From Bordetella sp. LUAb4 (GTDB taxonomy: Bacteria; Pseudomonadota; Gammaproteobacteria; Burkholderiales; Burkholderiaceae_B): a DNA stretch of 64,000 nt. This document shows, in pieces, positions 1 through 8,162 of the stretch. A model generated the notes under the pieces. The model did no database searches and was not told the DNA's origin. It saw nothing but the letters and a program-made list of their open reading frames with translations. Within the stretch, counting starts at the first letter, position 1. Every line of letters starts with the position of its first letter. The position numbers and the translations under genes were made by a program. The DNA is taken from NCBI RefSeq assembly GCF_021325795.1, contig NZ_JAHPZX010000004.1:372001-436000 (forward strand). The letters are read 5' to 3'.

Positions 1-2070
1 GGCTGGGGCGTAGGCGGCATCGAAGCGGAAGCGGCGATGCTGGGACAGCCAATTTATGTACTCGCGCCGGACGTCGTCGGCGTGGAACTGGTCGGCGCGC
101 CGCGTCCAGGCATCCTGGCCACCGACATTGTGTTGACGGTCGTGCAAGCCTTGCGCGCCAAGAAGGTCGTCGGCAAATTCGTTGAATTCTTCGGTGACGG
201 CGTGAGCGCCTTGGCGGCCGTAGACCGCGCCACCATCGCCAATATGGCGCCGGAATACGGCGCGACCCTGGCCTTGTTCCCGGTGGATGAGCGCACCCTG
301 GACTATCTGCGCTCCGTCGGCCGCACGGAAAGCGAACTGGCCGCGCTGGCCGCGTATTTCAAGGCGCAGGGCATGTTCGGTGTTCCCGCGGTTGGCGCCA
401 TCGACTACAGCGACACGCTGCGTATCGACCTGGACACCGTGGAGCCCAGCGTCGCGGGGCCGTCCCGGCCGCAAGACCGCATCGCCCTGGCTGACTTGAA
501 GCGCTCCGTCGCTAGCCTGCTGGCAGCGAAAACCAGTGCGGCTGGCACTCAAAGCACGGCTACCAATCAAAGCACGGCCACCCCTCAAAGCGGCGCCGCT
601 GCTCAAACCATCCGAGCGCCTTCGCCCGCCGCGCGCTTGCGCGATGGCGACGTGGTACTTGCCGCGATCACGTCCTGTACCAATACCTCGAACTATCGTT
701 CGATACTCGCCGCGGGCGTGCTGGCCAGGAATGCGGTCCGTAAGGGCTTGCGTGCCGCCCCCCATGTGAAGACGTCCTTCACGCCCGGCTCACGTGCCGT
801 CAGCGAGTACCTCAAGGCAGCGGGACTCGACGCGTCGCTGGACACCTTGGGATTTCAGGTGGCGGGCTATGGATGCGCCACCTGCATGGGTAATTCGGGA
901 CCACTGGCGCCGGCGATCGCCGACGAGATCAAGGCCCGTGATCTCACCGTCGCCGCGGTGCTGTCGGGCAATCGGAATTTCGAGGCGCGAATCCATCAGG
1001 CCATCAAGGCCAATTACCTGATGAGCCCACCCTTGGTCGTCGCCTTCGCCATCGCGGGCACGAGCGCGTTCGATCCGGCCGCGGATGCGCTGGGCACCGG
1101 GGCGGATGGCGCGCCGGTTTTCCTGCGCGATATATGGCCCACCGATGCGGAGATGGCGGACGTTCTGCCCTACGCCCTGGATCCGCGCAACGTGTTGCGT
1201 GTGTATTCCACTCGATCCGCCAACCCCTTGTGGGACGATCTCGATGCGCCATCGGGCGATCTGTTCACGTGGCAGCCAGGGTCGACGTATCTCAAGCGCC
1301 CACCCTTCTTCGACGGGGTCACGCATGATCTGCCGGCCCAGCCTGCCATCCGGGGCGCGCGGGCACTGGCCATCCTGGGGGACTCGGTCACCACCGATCA
1401 CATCAATCCCGGCGGCGCCATCCCACCCGAATCGGAATCCGGCCAATACCTGATTTCGCTGGGCGTCGCCCCGGCGGATTTCAATAGCTATATTTCGCGA
1501 CGGGCTCACGATGACGTCATGGTGCGCAGCACCTTCGCCAACGTCAGGGTACGCAACCTGATGGTCCCCGAGGTCGGCAGCACGACATTGCACCAACCGG
1601 ACGGCACGCCGATGAGTATTTTCGCGGCCGCCACGAAGTATGCGGCGCAAGGCGTGCCCATGATCGTCTTCGCCGGCGAGGAATATGGCAACGGGTCCAG
1701 CCGGGACTGGGCCGCGAAGGGTCCGCGCCTGCTCGGCATCCGCGCCGTCATCGCGCGTAGTTTCGAACGTATCCACCGCAGCAATCTGGTGGGCATGGGC
1801 ATCCTGCCTCTGGAGTTCCCGGAGGGGCAGAACGCCCAGACCCTGGGTCTGACGGGCGCTGAAACCTTTGATCTCCTGGGTGATCTTGCGGACATGCGGC
1901 CAGGCCAGTCCATGGCGCTGGTGATCCACCGCCATGACGGCAGCACTCAGACCGTGCCACTGCGGGTGCGTATCGACTCGGCGATCGAAGCCGCCTACTT
2001 CCTGCATGGCGGCATCCTGCCTTATGTACTGCGCAGCCGGCTGGCACAACAGGCCGTCGCTGGGGACTGA
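1..2070 (+). CDS. acnA: Aconitate hydratase A, C-terminal part (5' end outside window)
   Basis: The reading frame is open from base 1, so the start lies upstream; 689 residues are visible against about 890 for E. coli AcnA. Aconitase interconverts citrate and isocitrate in the TCA cycle using a [4Fe-4S] cluster. The cluster cysteines are visible in AITSCTNTSN (one Cys) and GYGCATCMGNSG (two Cys). The C-terminal swivel domain is present, with the GDSVTTDHINPGG and EEYGNGSSRDWAAKGP motifs. Between the first visible domain and the first cluster cysteine there is a Gln/Ser/Thr/Ala-rich insert encoded by a tandem repeat (547-600); enterobacterial AcnA has no comparable insert there, as far as I recall. 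The next gene on this strand starts 174 bases later, so co-transcription is uncertain. Confidence 0.95.
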   Translation, partial: GWGVGGIEAEAAMLGQPIYVLAPDVVGVELVGAPRPGILATDIVLTVVQALRAKKVVGKFVEFFGDGVSALAAVDRATIANMAPEYGATLALFPVDERTLDYLRSVGRTESELAALAAYFKAQGMFGVPAVGAIDYSDTLRIDLDTVEPSVAGPSRPQDRIALADLKRSVASLLAAKTSAAGTQSTATNQSTATPQSGAAAQTIRAPSPAARLRDGDVVLAAITSCTNTSNYRSILAAGVLARNAVRKGLRAAPHVKTSFTPGSRAVSEYLKAAGLDASLDTLGFQVAGYGCATCMGNSGPLAPAIADEIKARDLTVAAVLSGNRNFEARIHQAIKANYLMSPPLVVAFAIAGTSAFDPAADALGTGADGAPVFLRDIWPTDAEMADVLPYALDPRNVLRVYSTRSANPLWDDLDAPSGDLFTWQPGSTYLKRPPFFDGVTHDLPAQPAIRGARALAILGDSVTTDHINPGGAIPPESESGQYLISLGVAPADFNSYISRRAHDDVMVRSTFANVRVRNLMVPEVGSTTLHQPDGTPMSIFAAATKYAAQGVPMIVFAGEEYGNGSSRDWAAKGPRLLGIRAVIARSFERIHRSNLVGMGILPLEFPEGQNAQTLGLTGAETFDLLGDLADMRPGQSMALVIHRHDGSTQTVPLRVRIDSAIEAAYFLHGGILPYVLRSRLAQQAVAGD
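547..600 (+). repeat. Three imperfect 18-bp tandem units inside acnA
   Basis: Three 18-base units start at 547, 565 and 583 and share the core TCAAAGC. They encode roughly TQSTAT, NQSTAT and PQSGAA. Because 18 is a multiple of three the frame is kept. The units lie in the low-complexity linker just before the first iron-sulfur cysteine motif, so they probably expand a surface loop rather than the catalytic core. Confidence 0.75.
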
Positions 2071-2218
2071 AGCGTAGCGGCGCGTGGCCGCCCGCCGCGC
2101 CCTGCGCTGCTCTAGCCCGCGGCTGCGTGCTGGCCCCATGGGTCGCCGAGCCCCATTTCAGCACCTACGGCAGTCGACGCATACACGGGCTCTCGCCCTT
2201 TCCGATATAGTCGCCGCC

Positions 2219-2248
2219 ATGACTAACCAGGGTAATGACGGGCGATGA
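2219..2248 (+). other. Nine-codon mini-ORF overlapping the acetyltransferase start
   Basis: An ATG at 2219 opens a frame reading MTNQGNDGR and stops with TGA at 2246-2248, overlapping the ATG at 2245 of the acetyltransferase (ATGA). The first 12 bases of both starts are nearly identical (ATGACYAACCAG at 2219 and 2245), as if a 26-base segment around the start had been duplicated. Whether the mini-ORF is translated cannot be told from sequence. Confidence 0.4.
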
Positions 2249-2817
2249 CCAACCAGATAACGGTAGGCGTGGTGGATGCCGGCGCGGCCGGCGCGATCAT
2301 CGATGGCTTGGCTGACGTGCTCGTCGACTGTGTCGACGGCGGTGCGTCGGTCAGCTTCATGGCTCCCATGGACCGGCAGCAAGCCTTGCGCTTCTGGCAA
2401 GGTGTGGCCGGCGGGGTCGAACGGGGCGAAAGGATTCTGCTGGTGGCGCAGGACAGTACCGGACGAATCGCGGGCACGGTCCAACTGGTCGTCGGCCAAC
2501 CGCCCAATCAGCCGCATCGCGCCGACGTGTCCAAGCTGCTGGTCCACCGGGACTTCAGACGCCAGGGCGTGGGACGGCAACTCATGGATGCCGTGGACCA
2601 GGCCGCGGCCGGCGCGCATAAGTCGGTGTTGGTGCTGGACACGGAAACCGGCAGCGACGCCGAACGGCTTTATGAGCGCGCTGGTTGGACGCGCGCCGGC
2701 GTCATTCCGGATTTCGCGCTGAAGCCCCAAGGTGGCTTGTGCGCGACGACGTTTTTTTACAAACAAATCAGGTCCGCAAGGACAGGTGATCCTTGTGGAT
2801 CTGGCCGTCCTTCATGA
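2245..2817 (+). CDS. GNAT-family N-acetyltransferase
   Basis: A 190-residue protein of the GNAT fold that would transfer an acetyl group from acetyl-CoA to an amine; the substrate is unknown. The acetyl-CoA pyrophosphate-binding signature is visible near residues 105-115 (RRQGVGRQLM), following the beta-4 strand KLLVHRDF, and the ERLYERAGW segment is typical of motif B. The start at 2245 gives a normal N-terminus. A near-copy of this start lies 26 bases upstream as a mini-ORF ending in ATGA. The 3' end overlaps the convergent amidohydrolase gene by 50 bases, so the last residues (after about 173, Ser/Arg/Gly-rich) are shared coding sequence and may be dispensable. Confidence 0.88.
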   Translation: MTNQITVGVVDAGAAGAIIDGLADVLVDCVDGGASVSFMAPMDRQQALRFWQGVAGGVERGERILLVAQDSTGRIAGTVQLVVGQPPNQPHRADVSKLLVHRDFRRQGVGRQLMDAVDQAAAGAHKSVLVLDTETGSDAERLYERAGWTRAGVIPDFALKPQGGLCATTFFYKQIRSARTGDPCGSGRPS

Positions 2818-4225
2818 TCAGTCGCAGGTTCTTCTCTGGCTGCGCCAGGACCATCAGGTCATCGAGAGGATTGCCCTCCACCACCAGCAGGTCCGCATAA
2901 GCCCCCTGCTCCAACACGCCCAGCTTGGCGGGATAAGGATTGCGGTGACCGGATAGCGCGAGCAATTGGGCATTGGCCGCCGTGGCCATGCGCAGCACGT
3001 CGGCGTTCGAATACCAGTGGCGCATATTGGCCAGCATCAAGCCCTGGCGCTGCGCCACGGCGGCCGAGAAAATCAGGTCCGTGCCAAATGCCGTCTTGAT
3101 CCCGTGCTTGGCAGCCAGCCCGTAGGTCTTGGCCGTCCCGGCAATGACTTCCAGGAAGCGCAGACGGCCCGGTCCGCTCAGGGGGGCGACGTCGCTCTCG
3201 TCCATGAACGGCTGCATGCTTAGCCAAGTCCCGCTGCTGGCCAGCTTGGCCGCGGTAGCGTCGTCCATCAGATGTCCGTGTTCGATACATTGCACGCCGG
3301 CGGCGATCGACCGCTGCATGGCCTCGGGCGTATAGGCGTGATTCATGACGTAGGATCCCCAGTCGCGCGCGGTTTCCACGCCGGCGCGCAACTGCTGCTC
3401 GGTGAAAGTCAACATATCGAGCGGACTGCGCGGGGATGAAACGCCTCCGCATCCCACCATTTTCACTTGCGACGCACCTTGCAGGAACTGCTCGCGCACC
3501 CGCATGCGCACTTCGTCTTCACTGTCGGCGATGGCGGCCCCACCGTCCACCTCCGTCTGGCTGACCCGGCTGCTCGTGCGCGGCAGTTCGAACAGTTGGC
3601 GAAAATCGCCGTGGCCGCCGGTGGTGGTGATCATGGCGCCGGACGGATAAATGCGCGGGCCGTCGATGATGCCGCTGTCGATGGCTTGCTTCAGCGCGAA
3701 GGACGGCCCCCCCGCATCCCTTATCGTGGTAAATCCACGCATCAAGGTATTGCGGGCCTCGGCGGCGGCGGCGATGTGCACGAAGGCGAAATCCGCTTGC
3801 AGTATGGTCTGGATAGGCAACGCGGCCAGCAAGGCATGCCAATGCATGTCGATCAGCCCCGGCATCACCACCCTGCCGCCGCAATCGAGCACCCGCGCGC
3901 CCTCTCGTGCCGGCGGCTGGCCCTGGCCGACTTGGGCAATGGTTGTTCCTTCAACCACCAGGAACAGGCCATCCTGCACTTGCGCCGACTTGCCGTCATA
4001 CAGCCTGAGATTCGTCAGGATGACGGGACGGCGATCCGCGCTGGGCACGGCGGCCCGGGCGATGCCGGGAAACAGGCTGGCCAGCAGCGAGGCGCCCACG
4101 CCGACGACAAAGCCGCGGCGCGACAGGTCGGCACTGATGCGTCGATTGGCATAGGCCGCCTGAGACCTGGCACACAGGCAGGCGAGCGCCCCCTGACTAA
4201 GGTGACGTTCCGTGGATGCGGTCAT
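2768..4225 (-). CDS. Tat-exported metal-dependent amidohydrolase
   Basis: 485 residues. The N-terminus carries a twin-arginine export signal (SRRGFV at residues 35-40, then a hydrophobic stretch ending at ARAA), with a long n-region as is common for Tat substrates. The mature part is an amidohydrolase of the imidazolonepropionase-like/prolidase-like group: the metal-binding HxH is DMHWH (His129, His131), followed by further His/Asp ligand candidates in VMNHAY, IEHGHLMDD and FGTDL. It would hydrolyse a C-N bond in the periplasm; the substrate is unknown, and periplasmic relatives often act on amino-acid derivatives or dipeptides. The ATG at 4225 has a good ribosome site (GCAGGAG, 5 bases upstream). 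Its 3' end overlaps the convergent acetyltransferase gene by 50 bases. Confidence 0.9.
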   Translation of the reverse strand: MTASTERHLSQGALACLCARSQAAYANRRISADLSRRGFVVGVGASLLASLFPGIARAAVPSADRRPVILTNLRLYDGKSAQVQDGLFLVVEGTTIAQVGQGQPPAREGARVLDCGGRVVMPGLIDMHWHALLAALPIQTILQADFAFVHIAAAAEARNTLMRGFTTIRDAGGPSFALKQAIDSGIIDGPRIYPSGAMITTTGGHGDFRQLFELPRTSSRVSQTEVDGGAAIADSEDEVRMRVREQFLQGASQVKMVGCGGVSSPRSPLDMLTFTEQQLRAGVETARDWGSYVMNHAYTPEAMQRSIAAGVQCIEHGHLMDDATAAKLASSGTWLSMQPFMDESDVAPLSGPGRLRFLEVIAGTAKTYGLAAKHGIKTAFGTDLIFSAAVAQRQGLMLANMRHWYSNADVLRMATAANAQLLALSGHRNPYPAKLGVLEQGAYADLLVVEGNPLDDLMVLAQPEKNLRLIMKDGQIHKDHLSLRT

Positions 4226-4281
4226 GGCGCGCTCCTGCGGTGTTCCGCTAATGCACGATCAGGCGCAGCTCATCGCATGCT

Positions 4282-4323
4282 GCTCGATAGGTGCAGCTCG
4301 ATACGTGCCGCTCGATACATGCT
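4282..4323. repeat. Three 14-bp tandem units between two minus-strand genes
   Basis: Units start at 4282, 4296 and 4310 with the shared core GCTCGATA, and a partial fourth unit (GCTC) follows. The array lies just after the stop of the glycine-zipper lipoprotein gene and about 60 bases upstream of the amidohydrolase start, that is, in its likely leader or promoter region. Confidence 0.7.
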
Positions 4324-4325
4324 GC

Positions 4326-4796
4326 TCAGATCGGCGCGACCCGGCTGCTGCCGCCTTGGGTGACGATTTGCACGCGTTGGCCCACGCCTACCGGCACATC
4401 GGCCTGTTGCGCGATGACGCGCGTTTCGCCGTTGTCCAGCTGCACGGTGATTTCCAGGCCTTGCGTCCGTCCGCGGGCGTTCTCGACGGCGTTACCCGCC
4501 ATGGCGCCGCCGACGGCGCCACCCACGGTAGTGAGGCGCCGGCCCGAGCCGCCGCCAATCGCATTGCCGGCCACCGCGCCTAGCGCGCCCCCGGCCACCA
4601 TGCCCAGACCCGAGGTGCCGGATTGCTGGATGGTGATGGGGCGCACCGCGGTCACGTGGCCTAGTACGACGGTCTGCGCGCGCTGAGTCTGGTCGAAGGT
4701 GTAGACGCGCGACGAAGCATTGGGATTGGCGCAGCCCACCGTGACCAGCGTCAGCCCGGTCAGCGCGATGAGAGCGACGGTACGGGTGTGTGTCAT
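4326..4796 (-). CDS. SlyB/Pcp-like glycine-zipper outer-membrane lipoprotein
   Basis: 156 residues from the ATG at 4796, chosen because AAGGAGG lies 4 bases upstream; a further in-frame ATG at 4847 would put 17 extra residues before a clear signal peptide. The N-terminus is a lipoprotein signal (hydrophobic run ending LVTVGC, Cys about residue 22). The core is Gly/Ala-rich with a glycine zipper (GMVAGGALGAVAGNAIGGG, then GGAVGGAMAGNAVE), as in SlyB and related 17-kDa surface antigens that sit in the outer membrane. The C-terminal beta-rich part (ITVQLDNGETRVI) is also typical. It lies 47 bases downstream of another lipoprotein gene on the same strand and is probably co-transcribed with it. 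Confidence 0.88.
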   Translation of the reverse strand: MTHTRTVALIALTGLTLVTVGCANPNASSRVYTFDQTQRAQTVVLGHVTAVRPITIQQSGTSGLGMVAGGALGAVAGNAIGGGSGRRLTTVGGAVGGAMAGNAVENARGRTQGLEITVQLDNGETRVIAQQADVPVGVGQRVQIVTQGGSSRVAPI

Positions 4797-4843
4797 GTTG
4801 CCTCCTTGGGAGGTTGATCGCGAGCGTGAGATGAAAGCCGGAT

Positions 4844-5281
4844 TCAACGAGGCATGCCGGGCGGGGGCGACGGTGGTACGGGCACCTGGTCTTGCAATCC
4901 GCCACGAATGAACCTGCCGTTCGCGTCAAGGATGCCCACCGGGCGGCCATTGAAGAACACCGCCCGATAAGGGCGATATTGCGGCGGCGGTTTGGCATCC
5001 ACGGTGTCGTAGGTCGCTACGTCGAAGTCGTATTCCCAGCCCATCATGGGCTGGCCGTCCTGGTCGGTGAAGGTCGCCTTCTTGACCGAGGCGTCATAGC
5101 CATGGTCGCGATAAGTGACGTACCGGGTGGGCGGCAGCGTGTCGCGCAGCGACGACATGTATTGATGGAGGTCTTCATCGCTGGGCGGTGTGCCGTACTG
5201 CGCGATATCAGCCTGTTTACCTGATTGGGAGGCGCAGCCGGCCAGAACGCAGACGGACAACGCAAGGGCTACCCTATTCAT
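4844..5281 (-). CDS. Small predicted lipoprotein, function unknown
   Basis: 145 residues from the ATG at 5281, which has CAGGAGG upstream at good spacing; an upstream in-frame ATG at 5302 overlaps that ribosome site and is less likely. The N-terminus is a lipoprotein signal peptide ending VLAGC (Cys about residue 16). The mature protein has no family I recognise. It contains tyrosine-rich segments and a Pro-rich tail (VPVPPSPPPGMP), and the middle (GYDASVKKATFTDQDGQPMMGW) reads like a small beta domain. It is first in a two-gene lipoprotein unit with the SlyB-like gene. The 188 bases upstream, which presumably hold the promoter, are otherwise empty. Confidence 0.8.
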   Translation of the reverse strand: MNRVALALSVCVLAGCASQSGKQADIAQYGTPPSDEDLHQYMSSLRDTLPPTRYVTYRDHGYDASVKKATFTDQDGQPMMGWEYDFDVATYDTVDAKPPPQYRPYRAVFFNGRPVGILDANGRFIRGGLQDQVPVPPSPPPGMPR

Positions 5282-5469
5282 CGAAGTTCCTCCTGAAGAC
5301 ATGCGCGCCGTGAGTGGACTTGCATAGGGGTACTACAGGAAATTTCCTCGACCGCGGAGACATTAATACTCTCATGTAGTACGCCTTGGCAAGAAGCAAT
5401 TGCAGGACGTGTCCCTAATGCTGAGCAACGTGCTCGGGTCGCTTCGAGCTGCATTCCGAGGTTCGCCGC

Positions 5470-6558
5470 TCAGCTCGGCCCCGCGCGGCTACGCTGATTT
5501 GCCGACCACACCGAGGTCGCCACGATCAACATCGGCACACCGATGAAAGTCCCGGGAATCCCCCATATCCAGCCGCCGAAGAACACGGCCACCATCACCA
5601 TCAACGGCGACAGGGAAAACGCACTGCCCGCGAGCCTGGGTTCCAGATAGCAGCCGTATCCGACCTGGATAACATTCAGGATCAGGAAAACGAACACGGT
5701 GGTACGCAGCGATTCGAACTGCACGAACGCGAAGAAAGTGGGAAACAGCGTCGCCAGCAAGGGCCCGAGGAAAGGAATGTAGTTCAACAGGAAGGCCAGC
5801 CCACCCCACGCCGTGGCCAATTCCAGCCCCGCGTACATGGCGAACAGCCACACCGTGATGCCAGTCAGCACACTGGCGATGGTGCGGATCAACATATACC
5901 GCCGCAGCTTGCCGGCGACCTCCGCGGACACCATGATCCAGTGTTCCGCACGCGGCAGCATGCGCCGCAGGCGCCCCGGGGCATCGTCGAGTTCGAAGAC
6001 CCCCAACGTAAGAAACAGGAAAGCCAGAAAGATCTGGCCAGCCAGGCTGTTCACGCGCAGCAACACTTCCTGAATGGCGCGCAACAGCCAATAGACGTTG
6101 AAATTGTCCAGGAACACGTCCTGTACCAAGGCCAGATGGGGGTGCAGCTCCGCCACTTCGATGGTGAACAGGCGTTGCAGGCGTGCGGCATTGGCCATGG
6201 TCCACTGCGCCACCAGGTTGAAACCCCAGGCGGCCAGGTACAGGAACACCATGACGACGCACAATGCGACCAGCAGCGTCAGGATCGACGCCAGCGCGCT
6301 GCCCAGTCGCGGCCGCAGCACGCGTTGCAGCGGCGCCACCAACGCCAGGATGAACAACGCGAAGGCCAGCGGCACGAAGATCGAGCTGGCGAAGTAAAGC
6401 AAGGCCAGGAACATCAAGGCGGCGATCAGGCCCAGCGCCAGGTTGGAGGCCGGGGGCCGCGCGCGATGCGCGTGGTCCTGCCGCGCCTGCTCCCCGCCGG
6501 ACCCGCTGGACCCGCTTGCCCCCCCTGACTCGCCGGACACCTCACTGGCGGGCTTCAT
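5470..6558 (-). CDS. AI-2E/PerM-family membrane transporter
   Basis: 362 residues. A low-complexity Gly/Ser-rich cytoplasmic N-terminus (residues 1-37) precedes an array of hydrophobic segments typical of the PerM/YhhT/TqsA family: LGLIAALMFLALLYFASSIFV, then further segments around residues 90-110 and from 200 to the end. The family motif region FLNYIPFLGPLLATLFP is present near residue 255. Family members have been linked to autoinducer-2 or small-molecule/ion export, and the substrate cannot be assigned here. The start overlaps the stop of the preceding alpha/beta hydrolase gene by 4 bases (6555-6558), so the two are translationally coupled. Confidence 0.88.
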   Translation of the reverse strand: MKPASEVSGESGGASGSSGSGGEQARQDHAHRARPPASNLALGLIAALMFLALLYFASSIFVPLAFALFILALVAPLQRVLRPRLGSALASILTLLVALCVVMVFLYLAAWGFNLVAQWTMANAARLQRLFTIEVAELHPHLALVQDVFLDNFNVYWLLRAIQEVLLRVNSLAGQIFLAFLFLTLGVFELDDAPGRLRRMLPRAEHWIMVSAEVAGKLRRYMLIRTIASVLTGITVWLFAMYAGLELATAWGGLAFLLNYIPFLGPLLATLFPTFFAFVQFESLRTTVFVFLILNVIQVGYGCYLEPRLAGSAFSLSPLMVMVAVFFGGWIWGIPGTFIGVPMLIVATSVWSANQRSRAGPS

Positions 6559-8024
6559 CGTGGGATCACCCTGTCGATGCGTTTGAGCATATAGGGATAG
6601 AAAGGGTTGGACGTCAGCCGGGACAGGGACTCCGTGCCCGTGATCAGGACGCCCACCTCGCCGCGGATGGCGATCGCGCCCAGGCTGATGCCGTATTGCT
6701 CGATATTGTCCGGATGCTGGCCATACAACGTGTCGTTGGTCGGGAATGGCAAGGCGACGTGCGACAAAGAGTAGATTTCGTTCGGGTACGCGATGTTGAT
6801 CGGGCTATCCGCCGTGGTCGTCTGCCCGGCTTCGCTGACCCGTTCGACCATGTCGTTGGAGGTGGGCGTGGCGTTGGTGATGATGGACAGGCGGTAATTG
6901 TGCTGCTCGTTCGGCAGCGTGCCCGACATATACCACTCCACCCCGCGGCGCATCAGGGGACCCAGCTTGGTGGCGCGATTCAGATCGAACAGCACCAGTT
7001 CGCTGCCGTTGTCCGGCAGGCGCGCATAAAGGGCATTGAGTACCGCGCGAGTGCTGACCGTGAAATCCAGCACCGAATGAAAAGTCAGGATGGGCGGCAG
7101 TTGCGCCAGCGTCCCCTGGCGCTGCCGCTTGACGATTTTTTCCTGTAGCACCTGCGTCAATTCATAGGACTGCCTGGCGGCATGGATCGGAAAGGAGTTG
7201 TATTTGAAAGGATTGAATTCCGGCACGATGCTAAGCCAGGCCGCCTTGGCGAATGCCGGCAGTACCGCCGGCAGTCCGGCCAATCCGGCGAAGCGCGCGA
7301 AGCGGGTGATGCCTATCATCGGCGAGATGAGGACCAGTTGATCCGGCCGTGCCATTTGCGGATTGTCCAGGGCCTCCAGGGCGTACATCAAGGCCAGCGC
7401 GCCGCCATTGGAAAATCCGACGATGTGCAGAGGCTTGGGCGCGGGCACACGCCGGCGCGCTTCCCGCACCGCCAGTCGCGTGGCGGCCAGCCAGTCCTCC
7501 CAGGTGGAGTCGGTCAGCGCCGCCGGCACCGTGCCGTGCGCCGGCAAGCGAATGCCGATCGCCACGTAGCCCAGGCTGCGATAGTGTTGGGCGATATGGC
7601 GCAGGCTGTAGGGCGAGTCGGTCAAGCCATGCAACAACACCACCACGCCTGCAGGCTGGCCGGCGGGTTCCAGGATATAGGACCGATTCCAGTCGTTGGC
7701 GAAGTGGCCCGGATACACCGCTGCGCCGCTGAAATAGCGGTTGCTGTCTACCCGCTCGTCTTCCTCGAGCTTGTCCGTGACGTTGCGTCGGACCTCATCG
7801 AAGATCTTGTTCTCGCGCTCGATATAGTCTTGCCACGACCCATGGTCCATGGCTTCGACACTCAACTCCTCCGGCACGAAGGTGTGCCAGACGGCGAGCG
7901 GCGGCCCCTGCTGGATGTTATAGAGCCGCAAACCCATCGCGCCCACCAGGAGCACGACGATGACCAGCGCGGTAACGCGCAGCGTCTTTTTCACTCTTGA
8001 CCAACGGGTGCGTTGCACGTTCAC
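6555..8024 (-). CDS. Membrane-anchored alpha/beta hydrolase
   Basis: 489 residues starting at a GTG (8024) with AGGGA upstream; a second GTG at codon 3 is an alternative. A single N-terminal transmembrane anchor (about residues 16-33) is followed by a periplasmic alpha/beta-hydrolase domain of the serine-aminopeptidase/lysophospholipase type. An oxyanion-hole HG lies at residues 132-133 (LLHGLTDSPYS), and the nucleophile elbow GFSNGG places Ser206 as the catalytic serine. PAHGTVP (about 161-167) is a lysophospholipase-like signature. The likely substrate is an ester or lipid, but this is inference. It is the first gene of a two-gene unit with the PerM-family protein, joined by an ATGA overlap. 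Confidence 0.87.
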   Translation of the reverse strand: MNVQRTRWSRVKKTLRVTALVIVVLLVGAMGLRLYNIQQGPPLAVWHTFVPEELSVEAMDHGSWQDYIERENKIFDEVRRNVTDKLEEDERVDSNRYFSGAAVYPGHFANDWNRSYILEPAGQPAGVVVLLHGLTDSPYSLRHIAQHYRSLGYVAIGIRLPAHGTVPAALTDSTWEDWLAATRLAVREARRRVPAPKPLHIVGFSNGGALALMYALEALDNPQMARPDQLVLISPMIGITRFARFAGLAGLPAVLPAFAKAAWLSIVPEFNPFKYNSFPIHAARQSYELTQVLQEKIVKRQRQGTLAQLPPILTFHSVLDFTVSTRAVLNALYARLPDNGSELVLFDLNRATKLGPLMRRGVEWYMSGTLPNEQHNYRLSIITNATPTSNDMVERVSEAGQTTTADSPINIAYPNEIYSLSHVALPFPTNDTLYGQHPDNIEQYGISLGAIAIRGEVGVLITGTESLSRLTSNPFYPYMLKRIDRVIPR

Positions 8025-8162
8025 GAGCGAGCCGTCCCTTAGCCTGGACGACGTAGCTTACGAACATGGACCGGATAACGCAAGATGCGCGTTGGACTGA
8101 ATGTTGTGCATCCACACAGCTTTCAGTCCATCAGCGGCCGGCGCGAGCCGTCCCTGCGCCCG

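Noticed and set aside
790-2139. 449-codon minus-strand frame opposite acnA
   Set aside because: Lies entirely opposite conserved aconitase motifs, has Arg/Gln/His-rich nonsense composition and no ribosome site.
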